In this document: positions 30,141-43,300 of the stretch, one piece after another
Layout: the number at the start of each line of letters is the position of its first letter
How positions within the stretch are numbered: the first letter of the stretch is position 1
From: Larus michahellis
Lineage: Eukaryota > Chordata > Aves > Charadriiformes > Laridae
Direction: 5' to 3'
Length of the DNA stretch: 64,000 nt
Assembly: GCF_964199755.1 (NCBI RefSeq)
Contig: NC_133897.1
Coordinates: forward strand, 55,810,442 to 55,874,441
The notes under the pieces: generated by a model
Database searches by the model: none
Seen by the model: the letters and a program-made list of their open reading frames with translations, nothing else
What the model was told of the DNA's origin: nothing
Made by a program: the position numbers and the translations under genes

Positions 30141-32659
30141 GTTCCCCGTCTGTGCTTCAACCCTCCTCTGTCTCCCAGGACTGATGCAAAGCCATTGTGC
30201 CTTAGACTGTAGTTGTGTGAAGCAAGATTCAGGAAGAAGACATGGGATTTAGAGGAAAAGTGAGAGGCCAGCACATCACTTTTGGGGATGCAGGTGACAA
30301 TCGCAGCTGTCACTGGGCCCAAACCCAAATCAGAATGACCTAAAGGTGCCTTTTGGAGAAAACCTTGATGAGGGTTGGGTGTGCAGAGACCCCAGCGCCT
30401 TTCATCCTCTTAGTCTGAGCACCATTCATCTCTCCGAAACATACCAAAATTAACCTTTTTTCTGAAGGCTACTCAGGATACAGTCAGAAAACACCTTCTG
30501 CATCGACTGTTTGAAAATATTTGCCACTTGCAGGGGAAGAAATGCATCTATTGAACCCTGCTTTTCCATTCTCATTAGCAGGCAGCATGTAATCCATCTG
30601 GCTTACTGGACCTCAGTGTTCCAAGGATAAAAACTGTATGTAAAAAAGAAAGAGGTGCCTGCCAGTGGGCTGGGGAGCTGCGTTTTCTAGGAAGTGACAC
30701 CAGCAGGATAGTGGCACTTCCAGGTGCTGCACAGGGCTGTGGAGGAGCCGGCACAAACACTTGCGCATCTCCAAGCATGGAAAAAGGACAGAAGGTCTTT
30801 GAGGGGCTGTTGGCAGAGGAGGGGAGAGCCCCAGATGATCTCCAGTGTCTGCCCATGTCCAAAGCTGGCTCTTTCTCCTTGCCAACCTGCTCAGCCTCCT
30901 CTCCCTCTCCTCCATTTTTGGTGTCCAACCCCCCTCGCTCCTCCTGCCAGTCCCAGCCTCTGCTGTGGCAGCCGAGGGCTCGGTCATGGCCATAACCATC
31001 TTTTTCCACTGGCCACGTGCAGAGGTCAAAGAAGGCCTTACCTCCAGACTCCTTGGCCCTCCATGGGTCATGGTCCTCATAATTTTCACCAGAACATAGG
31101 AAACCAAGGAAAACCCGGGAAAGTCTCCTGTGTTTCCTGGCCAGATGGAACCTGCTGCAGGACGGTGCCCACAGCTGTGGCTATACATGCAGCTCAGCCC
31201 TAGGAGCCAGCCTTGGCTTCATAAGTAGATCAGATGTTCAAGCCTGTTTGAAGCTCTAAAGTAGCCCTGGGCCAGACAGGAGCCTGTGCTGCCTGTGAGC
31301 ATCCTTGTTCTTTGGCATGTCAGCACGGGATGCACCACACACACCTTAATTTTTTTTTGTTCCTCCATCAATTCATGTGACTTTTGGAAATGATTCCGCT
31401 GTTGACCAGGCAATGGATCCCTTTCAGGCAGGTACAGTGTTTACAGCAGAGAGAGAGGAATATTTGAAAGTGGATTAAAACTGCAACTGGTCAATGTTGT
31501 GGGTACATGTAGACTCATGACGGATGCTACGGAAGATCTGGATCTGGGCATTTTCAGAAGGGCAGCTTATGATCCAGAGGAATGGTGTTACACCCAAAAG
31601 ATGGGCAGCTTTTGACAGTCGATTTTGTACTTCAGTATCTAAATGCACACCTTGAAATTGCAGTTTAGTCAATGAGGCAAACCTGTGGGACGTGTGGAAA
31701 ATTGTCACCCCTGCTTAACATCAGCCTCATGTTTTCACCCTGGTTTTTCTTTTTTGATTCTGAGCTGAAATGCTCGAGGATTCGGGAAAAATTGTATTCT
31801 CACATGTCTGTTAAAACTCTGTATGCCCCAGCAGAACCAGGAGTGGTAGTTTTGTAATTTTCGTGAATTTGACATTGTTGGTGTTGTATTCACAATTAAG
31901 GAAGCCAGTTTAATTACCTGAATAAGTGGAGATGATGTGAATAGTCTACTTACTTTGGTGTGGTACCCAGAGCACGAGGGATTTGGGGACAACTTACTAC
32001 TGTGTGCAGTTGGTAACTCCTTGCTTGAGAGTCACTTAGCTCGTGAATTTGACAGTTTTACCTGTGCCACTTCTCCTCACCTTTGTAGCTATTGGGTACA
32101 TCATTAGCCTTTCACTTGAAAAGCCGCTCCAGACGCTGTGGTGGGACCAAAGCGTCTTCCATTTTTCTCTGGTTTAGCTATAGAAAAGCAACGTGTTTGC
32201 TGAACTTTTTATTTTAGTTTGATGAAGTTGGTTCTTCACCCAGCTAAAGCAAGACGTGTGACTAAAGCGAAATCAAAGTGTGCTAACCTTTATATACATG
32301 AAACAGTTGAAGTTCTCTTTGATGCCAGATCTTTGGCAGCAGAGGCATGGCTTTCTCATGAAGGCCAGGGGTGTGTGTGTGCACAGAGCGCAGGAGTGGT
32401 GGGGCAGGGTGCCACTGCACTCAAGAGAAGTTGTAAAACATTTTGGTCCAGTCTCAGTGCGCATCTGCAATAGCTGGGAAAACGAGAGGAAACTGGGGAG
32501 GTTGGGAGGGAAGGAGAAGGGAAAGGTGAACAGAAGCGGAGGTGATGGGGAGGACGGTAAGGGGAGAGAGGAGAGGGAGAGGAGAGAACCATCAATCATG
32601 AGAACAGGAACGCAACCTCACAATACGTGAGGCAATATGCTTGCAGCCCTGAAAGCCAT
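30141..32659. other. Intergenic stretch
   Basis: Mostly unremarkable. The 20-mer at 30,090-30,109 (GAGGATTCCGGAAAAATTG core) recurs with one change at 31,775-31,794. A purine-rich tract lies at about 32,465-32,590. No exon with convincing splice signals was seen. Confidence 0.5.
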
Positions 32660-33266
32660 TCACATCCCAGGCTGCATCAAAAGCATGGCCAGGAGGTCAA
32701 GGGAGGAGATTATCCCCCTGTACTCTGCTCTCAGGAGATCTCACCCGGAGTACTGTGTCCAGCTCTAGGGCCCCCAACATAAGAAGGACTTGTTGGAGTG
32801 AGTCCAGAGGAGGGCCATGAAAATGATCAGAGGGCTGAAGCATCTCTCCTGTGAAGACAGGCTGAGGGAGTTGGTGTTGTTCAGCCTGGAGAAGAGAAGG
32901 CTTCAGGGAGACCTTATAGCGGCCTTCCAGTTCTTAAAAGGGGCCTACAGGAAGGATGGGGAGGGACTCTTTATCAGGGACTGTAGTGGTAGGATGAGGG
33001 GTAACGGTTTGAAACTGAAAGAGGGGAGATTTAGATTAGATATCAGGAAAAAATTCTTTACTATGAGGGTGGTGAGGCACTGGAACAGGTTGCCCAGAGA
33101 AGCTGTGGCTGCCCCATCCCTGGAAGTGTTCAAGGCCAGGCTGGATGGGGCTTTGAGCAGCCTGGGCTAGTGGGAGGTGTCCCTGCCCATGGCAGGGGGG
33201 TTGGAACTAGGTGACCTTTAAGGTCCCTTCCAACACTAACCATTCTATCATCCTGTGATTCTATGA
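32660..33266 (+). mobile_element. CR1 non-LTR retrotransposon, 5'-truncated copy
   Basis: The sequence follows the well-known avian CR1 3' end: the block CAGGCTGCATCAAAAGC, the phrase GAGGGCCATGAAAATGATCAG, then TTCAAGGCCAGGCTGGATGG, GGTCCCTTCCAAC and a tail CCTGTGATTCTATG. A remaining open frame of 117 codons (32,817-33,170) keeps the C-terminal part of the ORF2 protein (SLEKRRLQGDLIAAFQFLKG; HWNRLPREAV). The 5' part, including the polymerase core, is missing, so it cannot move by itself. Confidence 0.95.
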
Positions 33267-36200
33267 AAATATGTTTTGTTTGGTACAGGATTTTCCTTGC
33301 CCAGCCCATCCAGTGAATAATAGTCAAAGACATTAAGCTACTGCTTTGCTCCCCATTTTACAATTCCCATCAAAAAGAGCTTTCTTCCTTGACTGTAAGC
33401 AGCAACTGGATTGGAGCCAGGCTTACATTTCACCAACTTTCCACTCTACATATTCTCAGTGGGCAGATGTCTCTGGGTGGAAAATAGGCTGTGACCTGTC
33501 AAAGAGTTTTCAAAGCAAAAAGACTGTGCATTGCATTTCCTTGAAAGGCAGACAAGAAGCACACAAAGAGACCGCAATGTTCAAATCACTTCTGAGCCCC
33601 AACACTGCACTACTGGACTTTTGTATTTTCTCCTACTGACATACATTCCCAGCTTTAACTCACCTACATCTCATAGAGGAAACATTACGACGGTGAGAAC
33701 TCTGTGTGGGCTCTTCCTTATTCCAGGAAAAAGATGGGATGGGGGAAGCGATCACGGGGTAGGCAACTCCATTTGGCTACAGGCCCTGCATTGATCAGAT
33801 CTATCTAGAAAGCCTCATCTCACATTTCCTGGAAATACATTTTTTCCCCCCAGACCTCCCAGAAAAGGGCAAAAACAAAATGTAGGAAGACTATGAGTTT
33901 GTATGCTGTTTTACAGACCTAAACCGAGCAGACAGTACAGGAAAATAGTGGAATATTTTACTTACTGGTGTTACCCCTACGTGTCTCCAATCTCTACCTC
34001 CTTTACTGTTTCAAGGACTCCATTTAGGGGAGAGGTGGTTTGGGGCAGTATTTTTGTAGCCTCAAGAGCCAGTGTCAGGCAGCTGAGGACTGACTTCTCT
34101 GTAAGGGACTGGCTTGCTGGTTATGAGCACTCCAACATTGAAAGACTCCAAACATCCATTGATCAGCATTGATCCATCATCCAGCTGTTTTGGCTGGAAG
34201 TCAAATACTGCAGCACTCTGCTAACAGCTAAGTCGAGCAGGGTTTCAGTCACCTCAGTGCAACCAGGGCAAACCACGGGTAGGTGAACAGAGAGAGGCAG
34301 AAAGGAGGAGGCATGTAAGAAAATTACAAGAGAAACTGGATTTATAAGGTCAAAGTAGCGTGAAGGAGCTAGAAAATTAAGCTTGCTTGCTTGTTTGTTT
34401 CAAAATTTCCCCCCCTACTTAATAATTTAGCGATTTATTTAAACACAGGTAGGACTATAAAATTATTTTAAGCAGAGGTAGCATATAAAATTTTTTTATC
34501 TTCTTAACCCAACAATGTCTCTTTGAATTGAATCAGCTGAGCAACTTGTTACTTGGTGCAGATTTTCCATGAGTAGCCACTCTGGTTTGCTAAACAGCAC
34601 AAGTTTTAATATGTATAAGATGCAAGGGTACGTTGCTGCAATGACTTAATGTACTTTTCTATCCTCATTTGCCTGCAGGTTGAAGTACCCAGTTACTGCA
34701 TACATAAAACTGTTTTTTGCCTCTGTTATTGCACTGGATTTTCCCCGTGAGTCTGCAGGTATGAGCCAATGCCCGATAACGAGAGATACTAATGCAACAA
34801 ACTCATAGCTGAAGATTGATCCAAATGACAGCTCTAGTTTGGCAGATGTAAATTCTAGCATCTACCACCCTCTGCTGGACATAAAGGAGCAAAACCCTCA
34901 GAAGCCCTTTTTGTACAGCTGTGTGGATGCTATACAGCATCCATAGGCATGGGTGGACGCTGAGAATTACTACAGTACTCTGAAATTTTTAAGCAAAACA
35001 GTTGTGCATCGGTCACTTTTATTTTCATAAATACTTTTTAGGTGGACAACAGTGTGATGTTCTTTCTTGGGCTGGGAGATACCCAAAGATCCTCAGCATT
35101 TATACAGCCTCTCCTGTAAAATATCTTATAGCCTTAAAATACAGTATTTTTAATCCCTGCCAATGACTATGGACAATTTCCACTTTTGTTGGAAAGACAA
35201 GACCTTGGGAGTCACAGCACTGTGCCAGGTATGGTGTCTCTCAGGTTTTAGGCACTGAGAGGGAGACTTTTGTATGACCTTCTCATTTGGCAATTTTGTC
35301 TTAACCTGCACAGTTTATTCCTCAAGATTACGTTTTCTTCATTCACTGACACACAGACAGATTCTTCCTTCCATTGCAGCTCAATGTGTTTAAATTTTAA
35401 AACTTATATAGACAATTTGGCTTTCTTATGAATAATTACCTGAAATAAACAAAGTATAGGAAGCCTGGAGTACATTCGCCTTCTCCTTTGCAGCATGTAC
35501 CTTGGAAATGTAATAATTTACACATATAACTACTTACCTTTCCAGTGTTTTGATGTTCTTGGTCCAATTATAACTTGTACTACAAGCAGTATGTCTAGGC
35601 AAATATAGAGGCACTATTTGTGACCTGGGGTTAGCCTGGCTTGCACCAAAGCCTATGCTCTGATAGCACCAAAAGAGACCCCGGCCGGTTTTCTCCTTTG
35701 AAACCAGGTGGAGAACGTATAGGACTTTTGCATTTGTTGACCCTCTTCAGTAGATGTGGGTCCCTCTGTCTCCTGAAGACTCTATTTCTGGTGGCTGCGT
35801 GCTACTTCGTTATCCTCTGCATTGCATTGAGTGTCTGTGGCCAGACAGAAGTCCTGTAGACGCACAGAGTGGTACTTCTATTACTGAGTGGTACTTCTAT
35901 TACTGTCTGGGTATTTTCTTTCACTAAAGTTTCCTTTAAGTGCTATTAAGCACCTGAATATGCAGCACAATTCCCTTTGGGGTGATTTCAGCTTTGCCAA
36001 ATTAACATTAATTATGAGGTCTTCCTGTCAGTTGCAGGAGACGCCATTTGGAAAGTGCTGCAGTTTTACTCATACGATGCTTCTGTGCTGATTAAACAAG
36101 TCAGAGTGAAGACATCCACACAAGAGAAACACAGACCTGTTTGAAATGCTGCTGGAGAAACAGTACACGCAAAGATAGCATCAGAACTGAAGACCTAAGA

Positions 36201-39200
36201 GAGGAATCTTTGAAAAGTGACTATCTCATCATACGTCATCTATACCTCTAGAGATGCTGAGTCCAAAAACACAGCCCACTTCATATTCTCTAATTCTGAA
36301 CCTGCACTGATAACATGCCACTTCCTAAAATTCATCTTCCTAATCAAACAGCACTTCTTTACTCCAGAAAGAGCTGGAGTTTAAAAGAGAAGCAAAGTGG
36401 GTGTCGTAGCATCACCGACTCTCTTGCAAATCCATTGCGCTCCCCTCGTCTGCAGCAAACGTCTCGCCACCAGAGAGCACATCAGCGCCAACAGTGACAC
36501 TGCTGATTACAGCTGGCTGGAAAAACACCTTCACGCTCTTTTGAGCTGCTTTCAGAAATGTGACCTTGCCTAATTAATTGAACTAACTACTTTCTGTAAC
36601 CAGGGATTGGCTTATCAGGTGGTGTTTCATCAACTGTCACCTTAGCATTTTAAACACAAAAAAATCTTTTAAATCTGTTTTTAAAACTAACATAAAATCT
36701 GAGTTTGTCCTTCAAGCAACAAAGTTTCAGAGCATGAGCTTAATGAGACTATGATTTATTTCGTGTTGTTCTGGCATTAGGGCATCAGAGCATCCTGGAA
36801 TCAAATGCCACACAATTTGAGTAGGACCATAACCCCCAGCTTCCCCTCCCTCTTCTTGTGGCAGGGACAGATGCACCCAGCTGCGAGGTCTGCAAGAGGT
36901 GGAGTGAGGCGAGGAGAGGAGGAGGAGGAGGAGAAGAAAAGGGGACACAAGTGTCATTCTGCTTATGCATTTTTCATTATTCATGAAAGGCTGTAAACCA
37001 GATAGATGAGCTGCAAATACACAATTTATTTGTTGACTCACATGAGATGTTCCTCCATCTTTAGTTATTTTGTCCTAGTTCCAAGGCCACACCATGCATA
37101 ATCAGCCTGCGGGATCAGGAGATTGGGCCCCTAAATCTTTCAAGGGTTTATTTTATGCAGAATTAGAAATGATAGTTGCTGTACAAGGTGTGCACTGTCT
37201 TAAGGCATAAATAAGTCTTTAGAGAAACTAAGATACGATGGGTTATTGTTTTACAATCACTCCAAAAGCATGAAATTCAGTAATTTGCCAAGTCCAATGT
37301 GGTGTATTAATCAGAAAAAACCAAGAAAAGGGAGAAATAATTCTGGGCTAATCTAACTCCAGCAGGGGGGAGGGTATCACTGGTATGTAACAGCAATACA
37401 TGCTGGAAAAAATTTCCCTTGCTTGCCCTGGAATAAGCTTCTGTAGATCACAGAGAAATACACTTATTTTATACTATTCACCTCAGGAGCTGCAGACATA
37501 AAAGCGTCTGAGAGATAAGTCTGATTGTCTAATGAAACTAAAGTAAGAAGGAATTTAATACAAGAAACAGTTGTTAACCCAAAATGATAAATACATTTCT
37601 ATGAGTTAACTCCTTCTGTTAAAAGGGAAAATTAGGAGAATTATCATTCTGGCTAACTCATCAATTTCCTTCCTTTAACATCTATCGTGTTAGCATATGG
37701 AATAGCACAGGAACCTGCAGCACTTAAATGACACAGGCATCATGTGCAACAGCATGGGTTTTGGGAGATTGTCAGTACGTCTTCTTATTGACAGCAAATA
37801 ATGACAGTCCTTGCAGCGAGACGTGGACATTTGATGGTTTTTGAAATTATACTTTCCTTTATACTGAGGTGGAAAGAAATGAAGAGTAGAGTCAAGAATT
37901 ATTTCTGAAGACCATGTCAGAAGAAACCATGAAAGCTCTTTGCTGTAGGCCAGAGACCTTTCCTATCTACTACTCACATCTGCTGTAAACCCCTTATCAG
38001 TGGATATGCCACATTGACCAGTACCAGGGACATTAAAGGAATCAAGACCAAGGGTGTTGACTTTGACTGGGGTACTTTTAGCACTAAGAGGGCATAATGG
38101 TAACTGCACACAATCAGCACTGGGTAAAGAAATGCTTTTGGGTTGATCATAGTGTCCTCTGCTTCCTTAGAGTTACTGCTGTCAAGGCATGATGGTCTCA
38201 CCTGATTGTAGGCCCCAGTCAAAGAAGTGGTGACATGGCGTCCACAGGGAAACTGAGGCTCCATCATCCAGTGCTGGTCTGTTCCAGTGATCTGTAGAGC
38301 AGCTATTACTGAAATGCAAGTGTTGAGATGTAGTTAAGCAGGAAACTGTGGCCTGGAGGTCACCAGAGTCTCACCATAAATGAAGTGGAATAGGTTATTG
38401 TGACTACCTCAAAGTGGTGCACCGGAGTCTGGAATTTATTGTAACACACCAAAACCAAAAGAAAGTTGTTTCCCTGGTGAGATTCTTGGCCCTGGATCAT
38501 TACTGACCACACAAACCCATTCAAGGAATGAACAGAAACCTAAAGAGCTTTCCTGCAACCTCCTCAGACTCTGATTGCTCACTGTGGCATTTCAAAGCCA
38601 GAATCCCAGCTATTGCGGTTGAGCAATTCAGCTTCTTCAGAAAACACATCATTAGACTTGCTTTTGAAAGTTACTGTATTCTGAAAAACAGAAAGAAAAC
38701 AACTTTCCTCCTCCTCCAGAGTAACCAAAAAAATTTGTTTCTTCAACTGACATCTGACAAATTAGAGCGGGAACAGACACTATTTGCACACAAAAAGAGC
38801 CCCCAACCAAAATATCATAAAAAATAACTGAATTGCTGGGAAAATATAGATGTTCCTAAATATTTGCAGCTTCCACGCATCAGCAAACACAATATAGCAG
38901 ATTCATGGAGAACTTTCTTTCCACACAGGTGAGAAATGACTAAGAGGTAGCAATCTTCAGCTGAGTGAAGGTCAAGCATAGACAAGCTCCCTTGGTGCGT
39001 GTGGACAGATATTAGCTGGCAGTCAGTGTCTGGAACAGCGGGAGCAGCGAGGAGATGTGCTGAGCTGGGGTTCAGACGTTTTGGAGCTCCAGCCATGACT
39101 AGGGTTGAGAGCAAGCATTTAGATGGTGCACCTGTTATGTTGTGTTTCTTTGGAAAAAGAGAAATTAAGATTAGATTATCTAATACAACATATAAACTAT

Positions 39201-39264
39201 ATGAACTTCAGTGTTACAAAACTTCGAAAGCACCACAGATGAAACAGCTTCTTTGGATCAAAGG
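33267..39264. other. Intergenic stretch between CR1 and the AMPH 3' end
   Basis: About 6 kb of AT-rich sequence. Short open frames show no recognisable domain and no paired splice signals. A GA-rich tract lies at about 36,900-36,945. I found no RNA gene or further mobile element that I can support. Confidence 0.5.
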
Positions 39265-40322
39265 TTTATTTTTAATGACACAGCACTGGAAAACATAAGT
39301 TACAGATGACTTTTTGATACAGGATACATTATATATCTTATTTTAAAAGGACCTGTGAAGGTATGCTGCATAAATACATATAGTGAAAATATATTGTGTT
39401 TATTTCTTCTTCAGAGATTAGTTCTGTTTCTTTTTTTAAATTTATTCAGCCAATTAAATAAAAAAGTATAGATTAGCATCATAACAGCTCCCCATCCAGA
39501 TTATCTCATTGTAACTACTGCAGCTGGAAGAAGAGACCGAGCCATGCCTTCTCAGAGGTTTAGCAGCTTTGAACAAGATGTTATTCATCATCTCAGAATG
39601 AAAATTTCACATTACGAACACAGATACTGTATCATGTTTTGGCAATGGAGCAGCTAGTTTTGCTTTGGAACAAAACCGTTTCCTGTAATGCCAGACAGTG
39701 AAAGAGCAATGCATGTACTGATGGTACTACACAGTCAAAGAACTACGATGAAGTCGTGAAAATGCATATATATCCATATGCACTTATATATACACATGTA
39801 AGTTCTTGTGTGTATATATATTATGTATGTCCAAAAGTAACATTGAAAAACGTTGCAGCAGTTAATTATTTTTTTAAACACATGAAACTTATAATAGTTT
39901 GACCTCATTACTACAGGATAACTAATTAAATCTTCTGCAGTGCAACTCAATACAATACACTTAGTGCAGAGAAGTTAAGGTTTTGGTATTGAGGAGGCTA
40001 ATTTCAGATTTCATGGGGAAGGACCAAATACAGGATCACCACAGCTCTGACAAAGCACAAACAAACCTGTTGCCACATACGTGTGAACAAATAAGGACAT
40101 TTCTTTTTTATTTGATTTTTTTTTTCCACGTACTGCTTCAGAAATTGCTAGCTTTACTGTTTGCATTCATGCTCATTTTGATATGTTTCAACAAGCTTTG
40201 TCTGGCACCAGTCTGTAAACCATTAACAGCTTAAACTACAAAAAGGTGGGCTCCTGTGTTTCAAAGAGGTTAAAAACCTACTGACTGAGCTTCGTACCAC
40301 ATTCGCCTGCCTGAGTGGAGAA
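39265..40322 (-). other. AMPH: AMPH 3' untranslated region (probable)
   Basis: The stretch after the stop codon is AT-rich. Poly(A) signals AATAAA occur on the minus strand at 39,399-39,404 and at 39,265-39,270. The last is taken here as the end, but the true cleavage site is not known. A TA/CA-rich microsatellite lies at about 39,765-39,830. Confidence 0.5.
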
Positions 40323-43300
40323 CTACTCCAGATGGCGTGTGAAGTTCTCTGGGAAAAGTCCTTTATAACTGTTTGCATCTCTGTACTGAAGCCACTCGGA
40401 TTCCTTGATGCCTGTCAACCAACCAGCCTCCTGTAAGGAAAAAGACAGAGTCTCTTAAACTTCGGGTCTCCCCGCTTCCTTGCTACAAGCTTCAGACCTG
40501 CAGACCTTTCAGAGTCACATGGCTAAAAGATTTGGTCCTTTGGTTAAAAAGCAGCCTCTGATTTTGCACAGACTGTTTTCTCTGTTCTGCCAGACCACAA
40601 TTTTGTGAGACCGAGGGACTGTGAGCATATTGTATGGCTTTTAGCCCACCTAACCCCCAGCTGAACTCAAAACAGAATAATCAGTCTTCCAGGTCATCCA
40701 CTATTAAACCAGATCTGCACTTGTGAAAATCTCTGTTGAGACTTCTTCAAAGTCGCCACAATAATATTGGCACACTTGCATAGTAAGAGCATAGCAGTGG
40801 GCCAGAAACATTATAGAGTACCATAGATGGGTGAAAAAAATAGTTTTCAATCTGATTTTTTTCCCCTGAGAGTTCTTTTCTCTCATTCAGGTATAAACAG
40901 TCAGAAGGAATAATAGTTCTTGCAACCTCTGGAATTACTATATCTGGAAAGTCAAAGTTAGGTAAAATGCAATTATTTTTCCAAAAACCCCTGGAAACCT
41001 AAACCAGAACCTGGCGATGCAAAATTGCACACAAATCACCAGCAGTCCAAGCAATCAAAAGAAGGCTTTCTTATTGAAAAGGGCTGGGTTCTCTTAAGTG
41101 TGATCAGTTCTACCTGGAATAAAATCAATTCAGTATTTTTAAAAACTATCAACCTGTTCTCATCTCACTAACTCAGTAACTCTGTGCTTTCTTCCTTTTA
41201 AGACAAGGAGCCAGAGCAAAGCCATGGTGAACAGGGAATTTCTCATGCTGCCATATTATTATCGCACAGAGAATCCACAAAGAGATAGAGTAATTTGAAT
41301 GGATCTTCACGTACACCACCACTCTCTGCCCCAAAATAAGCATCGCTAAAGCAGATACAGCTTAAGTATGGCATTGGCTGGGTACATGTAACCGGGGGAC
41401 ACGTTTTTGAAGCATGTGGAATATCTGAGAGGAAAGAGGAGCTACAGCTTTCTAGCACAGGCAGAGTAGGCTGTACGAAGGAATGAGCAGTTTTACTGGA
41501 TAATAACTTCCACTCAAGACTAATGGGAAAATTGAAGCCCCTGGGCGGGACTGGTTTGCTTTGAGTGGGGAACATGGGCTGATGTTAGCAGCTATATTAG
41601 AATTATGGTTTTAGACAGACCAATTTTGAAGGAGAATAAAGAATAACAAAGATAAAAATACTCTATATAAATCAACAAAGTACCTGGCAAAAGATAAAAA
41701 GATTAAGCTTTATGGTGATGTTAAACATGAAGGGCAAATATGTACTGAGTAATAAAGATATGACCAGAATGATTTCAGAAACAGGAATACATAAAGGTTT
41801 ATTTTCTCCATCATTGCACACAATTTACTCTAATTAATGCTAATGGAATTTCGATGCACACCACGAGAAGAATATACTTCATTCATTCACCAAGTGAAGA
41901 TTAAGTATATTTAACACATAACATCCTAAGAAAAACAGACTGAAGACAGCAGATTTTGCTATCCTTTCAGCAGTGTCCTATTCTGCATATACTGATAACG
42001 AAATTACTTGAACTGCCCATGAGATACAATGCAGCATAATTTGAGTGAGGATAACAGAAACTATCGCCATAAAAAAAGCAAAGTGCCCTGTTGAAAGAAA
42101 AATCTTTTATTCTGAAATTAAAAAAAAAAAACCAAAACAACAAAAAAACCCCACAAAAAGCAATTACTTGTCTCTTGTATTAAAAGAAAGCTCAGCTGAG
42201 GTGATGAACACTGGTTATTACATATTTTTGGACAGCATCAACCATCGAAATAATTTCAAATACAGTCCCCAGCACTCCTAAGTGTTTAGGATGTTGATAT
42301 TTAGACTTATTTTAAGAAACAGTCTTCATTCAGGGCAGTGCTTTCAGCTGTCTCACTAGGCAGCATCCAGCCCCCCATCTCTCAACCCCTAAATCAACGG
42401 AAGACTTTTCACCACCATCACTGGCAGATGCCCATGGAGCGGCTAGTGCTAACAGTGTACAGTACGGTCTTCTCTTTTAAAGCAGCGGCCAAAAATCAAT
42501 TTACTTCGCTGCAATTCAATTTAAGACATGGAATGAAAGAATTCAAAAATTCACCTGAAACACATTGCTAAAACAAAAATGAAATGTCTTAAATGAAATT
42601 AAACCATTCTATAATTCAGGTTTAGGCTTCCAGAGGGCAGAGTTAGCTTTAGAGGCAGGCAGCGCACATAGCGGCACCTCCATACATTTCGGCTATGGAC
42701 AGCACAATTCGTGTGCAGTCTCAGTGCTCTCTGGGGGTGAATTTGTATTATTTCTCCAAATCCACATGTAAAAGCTCGGAACATCTAGGGACCATGTAAT
42801 CAATTCTACTGCAATATTAAGGCAAGATGATATACAGCAACATAATGTACAATTTGTAAGTCATCTTCCATATTAAGTCTTTGTGTGCATGTGTGCCTGT
42901 ACAAAATCCACTACAAAATAGCATAAAAAAGCCCTAGAAAATATGCTGAGGTTGAATCCTGCTAGTAGCATATATCTGGGACTTCAGCTGTAGCCAACCA
43001 TGCCATTTAGTCTCAAATGAAACCAAGTACTAAGACAAAATTAAAATTTTTGTGTTTTCTTACAGTAATGACATTTTAGATACACATTCCCATTAATTAT
43101 AATTTGTGAGAAAAAAAACTGAGACAAAGAAAAGTGTCAACAAAAGAAAGAGCCAGGTGTTTTTACCTGATCAGCCGTGGTCTCAGAAGGAATTACTAGT
43201 ACAATATCTCCTCGTTTTAAATTAAGCTCATCACTGTTAGCTGCCTCGAAATCGTGTAGAACTTCAACCTGAAGAAAATAACACCATACATGTAGACATG

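Noticed and set aside
29258-30184. 308-codon open frame on the plus strand, and 230 codons on the minus strand
   Set aside because: Both lie in the CpG island. High GC removes stop codons, the peptides are Gly/Ala/Pro/Arg-rich without domain, and frames are open on both strands at once.
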